A stretch of 8,767 nucleotides of DNA, taken from NCBI GenBank assembly GCA_964421355.1, contig CAYQWX010000073.1, positions 1 to 8,767 on the forward strand. Direction: 5' to 3'. The DNA comes from JALTDM01 sp964421355. Its GTDB lineage: Bacteria > Bacteroidota > Bacteroidia > Bacteroidales > JALTDM01. Numbering within the stretch: the first letter of the stretch is position 1; every line of letters starts with the position of its first letter. Made by a program: the position numbers and the translations under genes. The notes beneath the pieces are model-generated. The model was given only the letters and a program-made list of their open reading frames with translations, was not told the origin of the DNA and ran no database searches. Shown one piece after another: positions 1-6,812 of the stretch.

Positions 1-1
1 C

Positions 2-376
2 AATGTTGAAATAAAATGTTTACGCCAAAATGATTCTTGTAAGAAATTATTAAGTGTTTCGAAAAATGTATTGTTGGACTTTTTGAAATTAAAGGAAACA
101 AGAACAAAAAAAACTGTTTATGAGATTGTTATGATACCTAATGCAACGGATACCTCAAAAATATTTTACACAACAGGAAAGAGTTTTGCCAACATGCTTA
201 CAAGACAAACAAAAAATATTTTTATTGCCTCGCCGGAAATTGAAAACGACAAGTACACAATAAAAACGGATTTTATTTTTGTGAAAACTCCAAACGAAGC
301 CATAAAGTTACTCAAAGAAAACGGATTTTTATTCAAGAAAAAAATTATTACGGTTTGCATGCTGTCTCATAAATAA
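2..376 (+). CDS. 3' end of an unrecognised protein, truncated by the left edge
   Basis: The frame is open from base 2 to the TAA at 374-376, giving 124 codons with no stop before the window edge. A TTG at 71 could start a 101-residue protein, and the first in-frame ATG is at 131. The codons upstream of 71 read as ordinary protein (NVEIKCLRQNDSCKK...), so I read this as the C-terminal part of a longer gene whose start lies outside the window. The visible part is lysine-rich and soluble-looking, with no signal peptide or membrane segment. A stretch near the end (ASPEIEND followed by TPNEAIKLLKENGF) looks like a mixed alpha/beta fold. I do not recognise the family and assign no function. The frame is probably real because of its length without stops in AT-rich DNA and its normal codon use. 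Confidence 0.6.
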   Translation, partial: NVEIKCLRQNDSCKKLLSVSKNVLLDFLKLKETRTKKTVYEIVMIPNATDTSKIFYTTGKSFANMLTRQTKNIFIASPEIENDKYTIKTDFIFVKTPNEAIKLLKENGFLFKKKIITVCMLSHK

Positions 377-427
377 GATGTTTTGCAATAGTGTTCCAAA
401 TACTTTTCAAGATAAAAAAAGTGATTT

Positions 428-628
428 ATTTTTGGCTTGTCCCCAAAATGCCGATAAAAATCTCCGTGTAATAAGTTCTGTTCGATTTACTTTGTGATCT
501 CTTTCTTTTTAGAGAAGAAAGGTTGCAAAAAAAAACCGTGAGGCACAAACTCTATTCATGAACATTGCATACGAAAACGTTTTATTTGCAGTCTTGACTT
601 TTTGTTACTTTTGGGTCAAGCCAAAAAT
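428..628. repeat. Imperfect 20-bp inverted repeat bracketing a non-coding segment
   Basis: This covers most of the 295-bp gap 377-671, in which I find no convincing gene. The arms 428-447 and 609-628 pair at 18 of 20 positions (core TTTTTGGCTTG against CAAGCCAAAAA) and enclose 161 bp. Next to the right arm lies TTTTTGTTACTTTTGGGTCAAG, a kind of T-rich 'GTTACTTTT...TCAAG' sequence that I associate from memory with dispersed intergenic repeats in Bacteroidota. No transposase or target-site duplication is visible, so a decayed miniature element or an extragenic palindromic repeat is only a suggestion. The pairing itself is directly seen. Confidence 0.4.
501..521. other. Small perfect hairpin in the 377-671 gap
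   Basis: CTTTCTT at 501-507 pairs perfectly with AAGAAAG at 515-521 across a 7-nt loop. An A-run at 526-534 and AACC at 533-536 follow; the AACC can also pair with GGTT at 521-524. It sits inside the 428-628 inverted repeat, about 125 bp beyond the end of the left-edge gene. It could be a weak terminator, but it lacks a tight GC stem and a T-tract on the + strand, and it may simply be part of the repeat. Confidence 0.25.
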
Positions 629-671
629 GGTGAGAATGGCATACTTTTACTAAAAATCATTTTGGACACTA

Positions 672-1385
672 TTACCCTAACAATAAAAAAACAGTATTTG
701 TTTTATGTATCGGAGGCAGAACATTATTTTTCCATTGTTTTATGGAAAGGGTTTTAATAAACGCATTTTCTCCTGTTATTTCATTTGCCACACACAAGAG
801 AGTATTTTCATTACATGTTTCCAATAAAGTATTATACAAGTTTTTATTTCTATATGGCGTTTCAATAAAAATTTGTGTTTGATTTAATGATTTGCTTATA
901 TTTTCTATTTTTTTTATTTGTTTTTTTAATTCATGGTGTTTTATAGGCAAATATCCCCAAAAAGTAAAATTTTGTCCATTTAAGCCGGAAGCGGCAAGTG
1001 CTAAAAATATGGATGATGGTCCAATTAGAGGAACTACTTCTATATTTTTTTGATGTGCTATTTTTACAATTTCTTTTCCAGGGTCGGCTATTGCAGGCAT
1101 TCCCGATTCGCTTATTATACCAATATTATGTCCTGATATAGCAGGTTGTAGATATTCTGACAATATTGAGTTGTCGGAGTGTTTATTCAGAATATAAAAT
1201 GTTGAGTCATCAATAGGGAAATCAGGAACAATTTTTCTTAAAAATCTTCTTGTTGTTCTTACATTTTCTACTATAAAAAACCTTATATCCTTTATTATAT
1301 ATTTGTTTTTATTTGGGAAAACATTATCGTAATTTGTTTCGGCTATAAAGTTGGGAATTAAATATAATTTACCTTTACTATTCAT
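672..1385 (-). CDS. RsmI-like SAM-dependent methyltransferase (TP_methylase family), short form
   Basis: A 237-residue protein of the tetrapyrrole/diphthamide methylase fold, closest in pattern to RsmI, which 2'-O-methylates 16S rRNA C1402. Diagnostic segments are LYLIPNFI at residues 7-14 (RsmI has LYLVPTPIGN), SESGMPAIADPG at 92-103 (the SAM-site loop, in RsmI SDAGTPGISDPG), VVPLIGPSSI at 117-126, ASGLNGQNFTFWGYLP at 132-147, and an ETPYRN segment at 175-180 (RsmI ESPHR). It is about 40-50 residues shorter than typical RsmI and lacks the C-terminal helical extension. The Asp of the loop is Glu (E93) here, and the N-terminal region around 12-35 is divergent. This looks like the second, shorter RsmI relative that I recall in many Bacteroidota alongside true RsmI. 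The exact substrate is therefore uncertain and I give no symbol. The start ATG at 1385 is divergent from the phosphatase gene, with a 64-bp spacer. Confidence 0.85.
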   Translation of the reverse strand: MNSKGKLYLIPNFIAETNYDNVFPNKNKYIIKDIRFFIVENVRTTRRFLRKIVPDFPIDDSTFYILNKHSDNSILSEYLQPAISGHNIGIISESGMPAIADPGKEIVKIAHQKNIEVVPLIGPSSIFLALAASGLNGQNFTFWGYLPIKHHELKKQIKKIENISKSLNQTQIFIETPYRNKNLYNTLLETCNENTLLCVANEITGENAFIKTLSIKQWKNNVLPPIHKTNTVFLLLG

Positions 1386-1418
1386 TATTTATTATTCTGT
1401 ATTTGAGTAAAAAAACAT

Positions 1419-1426
1419 TATTTTTG
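1419..1426 (+). promoter_or_regulatory. -7-like element TAttTTTG upstream of the YfiR-SpoIIE phosphatase gene
   Basis: This is an exact match to the Bacteroidota housekeeping -7 consensus TAnnTTTG, ending 23 bp before the ATG at 1450. A TTTG at 1402-1405 lies only 13 bp upstream, shorter than the usual spacing of about 17-23, so the -33 element is weak or missing. It would give a short leader of roughly 15-20 nt for the whole phosphatase-methyltransferase unit. Confidence 0.45.
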
Positions 1427-1434
1427 CAAAGTTA
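1427..1434 (-). promoter_or_regulatory. -7-like element TAacTTTG for the RsmI-like gene
   Basis: On the minus strand this reads TAACTTTG, again an exact TAnnTTTG match, placed about 40 bp from the ATG at 1385. It abuts the plus-strand box at 1419-1426 without a gap. No TTTG-type -33 element is seen at the right distance on this strand, so the call rests on the -7 motif and its position only. Confidence 0.35.
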
Positions 1435-1449
1435 TAACTTTATCTTTGT

Positions 1450-3543
1450 ATGCGTAGAAGCTTTTTTACAGTAAATATTTTATTTTTATTTTTTTTAAGT
1501 CTTTCTGTTTATTCGCAGTCGTTGAATGAAGTTATTAAGTCAGAGTATATAGTAACTTTTGGCAAATATATCAAAGGATATAATTATAATCATGGAGATA
1601 CTTTTCTGGTAGGATATTTTGGGCGGAATATGGCTCAATACAATGCTTTCATTAAGTTTTCAAAAGGTAAAAAAGTTAAGGGTAGAGTTGTTGATGTAGT
1701 GAAAATAAGGAGTCTTAGAAAGGTAGAAAAAATAAGACCGCAAATATTATTTGTGGCAAAAGATAAATGTAGGGAAACCCGTAAAATTTATGAACATATA
1801 AAAGGTAAACACATTTTATTAGTAACAGATTATTGTGAAGATAGTAAATTTTCAATGATGAATTTTTTACCGCTTTTATATGTTCGCCTACAATTAAACC
1901 ATGCTTTGTTGGAGAGGGAAGGCTTTAAAGTGCCAACAGTTTTAGCAAGCATAGCAGCAAGATATAAGGAAGATTGGAAAACATTATTTGTTTTTACAGA
2001 AGACTCATTGAAGCAGGAAAAGGAAATGGTAGAAAAACAGCAAGAGGTGCTGGATAAATTAAATAAAGATATAGCAAAACAAAAAAAGGAACTTACCTTA
2101 GAACAACAAGAGGTAAAAGAAAAGTTGGCATTGGTTGATTCTTTACAAAAGGAAATTACTACAAAAGAAAAAATAATAGAAAAAAAGGAAAACCAATTGG
2201 TAAAAGTGATTCATGATTTGAAATTAAAACAACAAGTATTGCAGAAAAAAGAAAAAGAAAATAAAATACAACAACAAATCTTAGAAGAAAAAATAAGCAA
2301 GGTAAATAAATTAGAAAAAATATTGGAAAAGAAAAAACATATATTAGCCAATCAAAATGAAGAAATAAGTAAACAGAAAAAGGAATTAAGTTCTTTTGCA
2401 GAAAAAATTGAGAAACAGAAGTTAATAAATTCTTTTATCATTATTCTTTCCGTAATATTAGTGTTTTTCTTAGTTTTTGTGTCTTATCACTATATTCATA
2501 AGCGTAAGGCAAACAGATTGTTAGCAGAACAAAATGCCCAGATTCTACTTCAAAAAGAGGAGATACAGGCACAGGCTGAACAAATGGAAGAAAAGAACAA
2601 ATTGTTGCAAGATCTATACGAAGAAATACAAAAACAAGCGGATGAATTATTTGCAACTAATCAGCAACTTAGTTCTTTGAATCAGGAATTGCAACAGCGA
2701 AAAGAACAGATAGAACTTGCTCACAATGAACTGAGAAGTAGTATAGCTTATGCAGAGAGAATACAAAAGAGCATTTTACCCAAAAATGAAAATTTAAAGC
2801 TTTTAGTAAAAGATGCTTTTTTGATTTATTATCCTAAAGATATTGTTAGTGGGGATTTTTACTGGTGGATAGAAACGGAAAAGAAAAAATATATTGCTGT
2901 AGCAGATTGTACAGGTCATGGTGTTCCTGGTGCTTTTATGAGTATGTTAGGAATTACTCTTCTTTACAACATAATAAAAACTCATCCGTTTTTATTACCT
3001 GGTGAAATATTAAATTTATTGAGGGAAGGTGTTATCAAAGCTTTATCTCAAAAAAGTAAAAATAAGCAAAAGGATGGAATGGATATAGCATTGTTGGCTA
3101 TGGATAAGAAAAGTAAAGATTTTGAATATGCAGGTGCAAATAATCCTTGTTATGTGGTGGTAGAAAAAAATAGTCAAATTCATTGTAAAACTAATTGTGA
3201 AAGAATTAAATATTTTGAAGAAGAAAATGATAATTATGTACTAATAGAATTACGTCCCGATAAAATGCCAATAGGAATTTATGAAAAAATGGATAATTTT
3301 TCAACAATTACATTCAGTTATGATAAAGATGTTTTAATATATTTATTTAGTGATGGTTATGCTGACCAATTTGGTGGAGAAAGAGGCAAAAAATTTAAAT
3401 ATAAATCATTAAAAAAACTTTTATTGTCCCTTGCGTCTTATGAAATGCAAAAACAAAAGGAGATTATTGAAAAAACTTTTGTTACTTGGAAGGGTAATAA
3501 TGAACAAGTGGACGATGTGTCTATATTAGGTGTAAGACTATGA
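1450..3543 (+). CDS. Membrane phosphatase: YfiR-like sensor, coiled coil, TM, SpoIIE/PP2C domain
   Basis: A 697-residue predicted inner-membrane Ser/Thr phosphatase. Residues 1-22 are a signal peptide ending SVYS|Q. Residues about 27-175 resemble the YfiR/HmsC (DUF4154) periplasmic domain: FGKYIKGY near the start, QILFVA at 98-103, HILLVTD at 121-127, then a VRLQLNHALLEREGFKV segment followed by LASIA. Residues 187-325 form a long heptad-rich helix with no Pro or Gly. A membrane segment spans about 326-349, followed by a second helix (about 354-442) ending in RIQKSILP. The SpoIIE domain fills 445-697. Metal ligands expected of PP2C enzymes are present: D469 in SGDFYWW, D486 in ADCTGHG, D635 in SDGYADQFGG, and D688-D689 in VDDVSILG, so it should be active. 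The sensor head would be periplasmic and the catalytic domain cytoplasmic. The sensor's only cysteines are C107 and C129. The stop overlaps the next gene's start (ATGA, 3540-3543), implying coupled translation. The substrate is unknown; relatives often dephosphorylate STAS anti-anti-sigma proteins, none of which is seen here. Confidence 0.87.
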   Translation: MRRSFFTVNILFLFFLSLSVYSQSLNEVIKSEYIVTFGKYIKGYNYNHGDTFLVGYFGRNMAQYNAFIKFSKGKKVKGRVVDVVKIRSLRKVEKIRPQILFVAKDKCRETRKIYEHIKGKHILLVTDYCEDSKFSMMNFLPLLYVRLQLNHALLEREGFKVPTVLASIAARYKEDWKTLFVFTEDSLKQEKEMVEKQQEVLDKLNKDIAKQKKELTLEQQEVKEKLALVDSLQKEITTKEKIIEKKENQLVKVIHDLKLKQQVLQKKEKENKIQQQILEEKISKVNKLEKILEKKKHILANQNEEISKQKKELSSFAEKIEKQKLINSFIIILSVILVFFLVFVSYHYIHKRKANRLLAEQNAQILLQKEEIQAQAEQMEEKNKLLQDLYEEIQKQADELFATNQQLSSLNQELQQRKEQIELAHNELRSSIAYAERIQKSILPKNENLKLLVKDAFLIYYPKDIVSGDFYWWIETEKKKYIAVADCTGHGVPGAFMSMLGITLLYNIIKTHPFLLPGEILNLLREGVIKALSQKSKNKQKDGMDIALLAMDKKSKDFEYAGANNPCYVVVEKNSQIHCKTNCERIKYFEEENDNYVLIELRPDKMPIGIYEKMDNFSTITFSYDKDVLIYLFSDGYADQFGGERGKKFKYKSLKKLLLSLASYEMQKQKEIIEKTFVTWKGNNEQVDDVSILGVRL

Positions 3544-5819
3544 GCTTTAGTAAGTTGTCATATTTTTTTGTGCTTATTTTTATCTTTGTCATTCCTATTA
3601 TTGGTATGGCACAGGATAATATTGGTATAGATGATTTTTATAAAAAAATATCTAATTTACCAGATAGTGAGAAGGTAGATAAATATATAGATTATGGGCA
3701 AAAGGTATTGAGAAAAGACCCTACTATTTCAATTAAATTGTGGGAAAAAGGATTATCTCTCTCTAAAAAAAATGATATAAAACAAAAAGAAGGAATTTTA
3801 TTTAAAAAAATAGGTATTGCATATTACTATTTAAGTAAATACGATACTGCTTTGTATTATTACAATGAGGCAATAAAAATATTTGAAAAAGTAAATAATT
3901 TTAAGGAGGAAGCAAATTCACTAAAAAATATAGGAATTATTTATTTAATGCAAGGTAACTTTAACAAAGCCATTGAATATTATAATAAAGCACTAAAAAT
4001 ATTTGAAAAAGCAAATGACAAAAAAGGTCTTGCCGGAACATATCTTGGAATGAGTGGGCTTAATTTTAGCATAGGTAATTATAGTAAAGCATTGGCTTTT
4101 GCACATAAAGCATTAAAATATTATCAAGACATAAATGATTCTCTCGGAATAGCAAAATCTTATGGAAATATTGGTAATATACATGCAGATCAAGAAAATT
4201 TTGCACAAGCTCTTCGTTATTATAGAAGTAGTTTAAAATATTTGGATTTACTGGGAGATAAATTCGGTGTAGCAAAAACAGAAAGTAATATAGGTTCTAT
4301 CTATAATGATATAAAAGCATACAAAAAGGCTATTCCTGAATTTGAAAAAGCAATAACAATATTTTTGGAACTGGGAAATGATGCGGGGTTGGCTGATGCT
4401 TATTCTAATTTGGGAAAAAGTTATGAAAACTTGGGAAAATACAATAAAGCCCTTGATTATTATTTAAAAGCCTTGGAGATTCGTAAAAAACTTGACGATA
4501 GAAACGGAATAATAGAGTCTTATAATTTTATTGCTAACCTTAACACCAAGAGAGGTAATTATGCAGAAGCCATCAAAAATGTAAAAATTGCATTGAGATA
4601 TGCAAAAGAAATAGGGGCTATCCCAAGAGAAAAAGAAGTGTATAAATCTTTGTTTAACATATATGAGAAAACAGATGATTATAAAAAAGCATTTGAATAT
4701 ATTAAACTTTACATGCAAGTAAAAGACACTTTATTTAATATAAAAAAAGCAAAAGCATTGGAAGAACTTGAGACAAAATATCAAGTAGAAAAAAAGGAAC
4801 AGGAACTTGAAAAACAAAGAATATTGCTGCAGAAAAAAGAAGCGGAAGCAGAAAAACAAAAAGTAAAAATGTATGCACTTTTTGGAGTCCTTATTCTTAT
4901 GATATTGCTGGCGGTAGTAATTTATATAAACCTACAACAGAAAAAAAGAACAAATGAACTATTGGCAGAACAAAAAGCCAGAATAGAACAAATACATAGC
5001 GAATTAAAGAGTAGTATAACTTATGCAAAACGTATTCAAAGGGCTTCATTGCCGTCTAAAGCATATCTAAAAGAAATATTACCTGACTATTTTATATTAT
5101 TTAAGCCAAGAGATATAGTAAGCGGCGATTTCTATTGGTGGCGTAAAATAGACAACAAACTTATTGTTGCTGTAGCAGACTGTACCGGTCATGGTGTGCC
5201 AGGTGCACTTATGAGTATGTTAGGATTAAGTTTGTTAAAAGAGTCTATTATAAATGAAAGAATATTTGAGCCTAAAGATATTCTGGAATTTATGCGTAAA
5301 GGGATATTGGATATATTTTCACAGCAACAAAAATATAATACCCAAGATGGTATAGATATGATAGTGATAGCATTGGATATGGATAATCTGATTTGTGAAT
5401 ATGCAGGTGCCAATAATCCTCTATTTGTTGTAAGAAATAACGAAAGTTCACTGGAACTTATAAATGATGAAAGTAGTGAAAAAAAATTAAAGAAAAATAC
5501 TTTTGATAGTAGTGTAATATATGAAATAAATCCTGATAGAATGCCTGTAGGAAATTATTACAATCTAAAACCATTTAGCCAAAAAGATATAAAACTATTA
5601 AAAGGAGATATGTTATACCTTATGACAGATGGTTATGCCGACCAGTTTGGAGGGCAGAATTACAAAAAGTTTACAAAGAAAAGATTACGAAAATTGTTAG
5701 CGGAAATTGCAGGTAAAGAAATTAGGCAGCAGTCAATTATTCTTAATAAAACTTTTGAAGAATGGAAGAATGGCTATCCTCAAACAGATGATGTTACTAT
5801 AATGGGAATAAAAATTTGA
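3540..5819 (+). CDS. Membrane phosphatase: periplasmic TPR array, TM, SpoIIE/PP2C domain
   Basis: A 759-residue paralogue of the preceding phosphatase with a different head. Residues 1-24 are a signal peptide (GMA|Q). From about residue 90 to 410 there are eight tetratricopeptide repeats of almost exactly 40 residues (pattern NIGxxYxxxGNYxKAxxYYxKALxI, then about eight residues such as KANDKKGLA), with a weaker ninth at about 48-88. The 40-residue spacing is typical of TPRs in Bacteroidota sensor proteins, which usually bind peptides or partner proteins. A charged helix (about 411-443), a membrane segment (444-463) and a signalling helix ending RIQRASLP (to 505) lead into the SpoIIE domain. 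Catalytic metal residues are intact: D530 in SGDFYWW, D547 in ADCTGHG, D697 in TDGYADQFGG, and D750-D751 in TDDVTIMG. The TPR array should be periplasmic and the phosphatase cytoplasmic. The first gene overlaps it by 4 bp, and the methyltransferase starts 13 bp after its stop. The ligand and the phosphoprotein substrate are not evident. Confidence 0.87.
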   Translation: MSFSKLSYFFVLIFIFVIPIIGMAQDNIGIDDFYKKISNLPDSEKVDKYIDYGQKVLRKDPTISIKLWEKGLSLSKKNDIKQKEGILFKKIGIAYYYLSKYDTALYYYNEAIKIFEKVNNFKEEANSLKNIGIIYLMQGNFNKAIEYYNKALKIFEKANDKKGLAGTYLGMSGLNFSIGNYSKALAFAHKALKYYQDINDSLGIAKSYGNIGNIHADQENFAQALRYYRSSLKYLDLLGDKFGVAKTESNIGSIYNDIKAYKKAIPEFEKAITIFLELGNDAGLADAYSNLGKSYENLGKYNKALDYYLKALEIRKKLDDRNGIIESYNFIANLNTKRGNYAEAIKNVKIALRYAKEIGAIPREKEVYKSLFNIYEKTDDYKKAFEYIKLYMQVKDTLFNIKKAKALEELETKYQVEKKEQELEKQRILLQKKEAEAEKQKVKMYALFGVLILMILLAVVIYINLQQKKRTNELLAEQKARIEQIHSELKSSITYAKRIQRASLPSKAYLKEILPDYFILFKPRDIVSGDFYWWRKIDNKLIVAVADCTGHGVPGALMSMLGLSLLKESIINERIFEPKDILEFMRKGILDIFSQQQKYNTQDGIDMIVIALDMDNLICEYAGANNPLFVVRNNESSLELINDESSEKKLKKNTFDSSVIYEINPDRMPVGNYYNLKPFSQKDIKLLKGDMLYLMTDGYADQFGGQNYKKFTKKRLRKLLAEIAGKEIRQQSIILNKTFEEWKNGYPQTDDVTIMGIKI

Positions 5820-5832
5820 TTTTGTATAAAAT

Positions 5833-6780
5833 ATGAGAGAAGCCTTACCACGATTAGACGGCAATAAAAATATCAGGGAAAAACTTTTACCATATTGTAG
5901 ATTAAAAGCGGGTGATGTATGGATAGATCCTATAAAAGGACATAGAGTAGGAGTATTGGATGTGGGTTGCCGTCAAGATGTTTTAACTTTGTTTGGGGAC
6001 AATAAAAGTCGTTTGTTTATAAATGATCCACCTTACAATATTGTAGTTGGTCAAGCAAATACTCATCAGTTGTTTAAGACCTCTTTGCAAGATTATATAA
6101 AATTTTCTAAAAAATGGATAGATAGCTCGTTACTTGTAATGGACGATGAAGCACATTTTTATATTTGGTTGGGTGCCGATTACAAGGAAGACTTTCAGCC
6201 ATTACCTGATTTTATGATTTTGATGAGGAAATACAAAGACTTAAGTCCTCGTAATTTTATAACCTTACGCAATCAGAGAGGATATGGTACACAGAAAAAC
6301 TGGATGTGGGTTAGACAAGAACTTTTACATTATGCAAAAGGGAATCCATATTTTCAAGTTATTTATACAGATATTCCCAAAATACTTCGTGGTGGATATT
6401 ATAAAAATGTAAATGGGAAAAAAGTTGATACTGCGGCTCGTAGCAAATCGGATACAATAAGACCAGGTAATGTATGGATAGATATACAACAAGTATTTTA
6501 CCGTATGCAAGAAAATGTGTCGGGATGTTATGCACAGAAACCATTAAAAGCAATTACCAGAATAATATTATCAAGTAGCAGGGAAGGAGATATTGTTACA
6601 GATTTTTTTGCACATTCTGGAACTACTTTAATTGCAGGAGAAATTACCGGACGGAGGGTTTTCACTATGGATATAGACCCTATATATGCAGAGATTACTA
6701 TAAGGAGACTGGAACATTATAGAAAAACAGGAAAAACCGGTTGGCAGTGGCATAATCCTTTTCCTGAAATAGATATATAA
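5833..6780 (+). CDS. Beta-class site-specific DNA methyltransferase, probably N6-adenine
   Basis: A 315-residue DNA aminomethyltransferase that transfers a methyl group from SAM to a base in duplex DNA. The order of motifs is that of the beta class: catalytic motif IV DPPYNI at residues 65-70, an NWMWVRQELLHYAKG-like segment at about 155-170, a variable region (about 170-230) that probably holds target recognition, then motif X-like AQKPL at 234-238, motif I DFFAHSGTT at 257-265, and DIDPIY at 280-285 (motif II region). DPPY rather than SPPY favours N6-adenine. Motif I normally reads FxGxG; here it is F-A-H-S-G, with His261 replacing the first Gly. The length is normal and the frame intact. 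No restriction endonuclease or specificity gene lies next to it, so it looks like an orphan methyltransferase, at least in this window. It starts 13 bp after the TPR-phosphatase stop with no visible promoter in between, which suggests cotranscription. The recognition sequence cannot be read from the protein. Confidence 0.85.
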   Translation: MREALPRLDGNKNIREKLLPYCRLKAGDVWIDPIKGHRVGVLDVGCRQDVLTLFGDNKSRLFINDPPYNIVVGQANTHQLFKTSLQDYIKFSKKWIDSSLLVMDDEAHFYIWLGADYKEDFQPLPDFMILMRKYKDLSPRNFITLRNQRGYGTQKNWMWVRQELLHYAKGNPYFQVIYTDIPKILRGGYYKNVNGKKVDTAARSKSDTIRPGNVWIDIQQVFYRMQENVSGCYAQKPLKAITRIILSSSREGDIVTDFFAHSGTTLIAGEITGRRVFTMDIDPIYAEITIRRLEHYRKTGKTGWQWHNPFPEIDI

Positions 6781-6791
6781 TTAGATACTCG

Positions 6792-6812
6792 CTGTAATAT
6801 TAAATATTACGG
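6792..6812. terminator. AT-rich palindrome between convergent genes, possible bidirectional terminator
   Basis: GTAATATT at 6794-6801 and AATATTAC at 6803-6810 are perfect inverted copies around a single base; C6792/G6812 extends the pairing past a T-G wobble. It fills the 26-bp gap between the methyltransferase stop (6780) and the gldB stop codon (6807-6809, inside the right arm). Position and symmetry fit a shared terminator for two converging units. The stem has few GC pairs and there is no strong T-run, so its strength is doubtful. Confidence 0.4.

Noticed and set aside
71..376. A complete 101-residue protein starting at TTG 71
   Set aside because: The frame stays open to the window edge with protein-like codons and has no good start signal at 71, so a truncated longer gene is more likely.
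480..488. GTTCGATTT resembling a tRNA T-loop
   Set aside because: No acceptor stem, anticodon arm or D-arm can be paired around it.
1441..1448. TATCTTTG as the -7 box of the first phosphatase gene
   Set aside because: It matches TAnnTTTG, but transcription would start inside the coding sequence, after the ATG that gives the signal peptide.
4066..4275. Minus-strand reading frame inside the TPR region
   Set aside because: It is a shadow of the TPR coding sequence; the 120-bp periodicity and the domain matches are all on the plus strand.
3810..4770. 120-bp periodic DNA repeat as a repeat array or CRISPR-like element
   Set aside because: The period reflects 40-residue TPR units in protein; the copies are diverged at DNA level and have no constant repeats with spacers.
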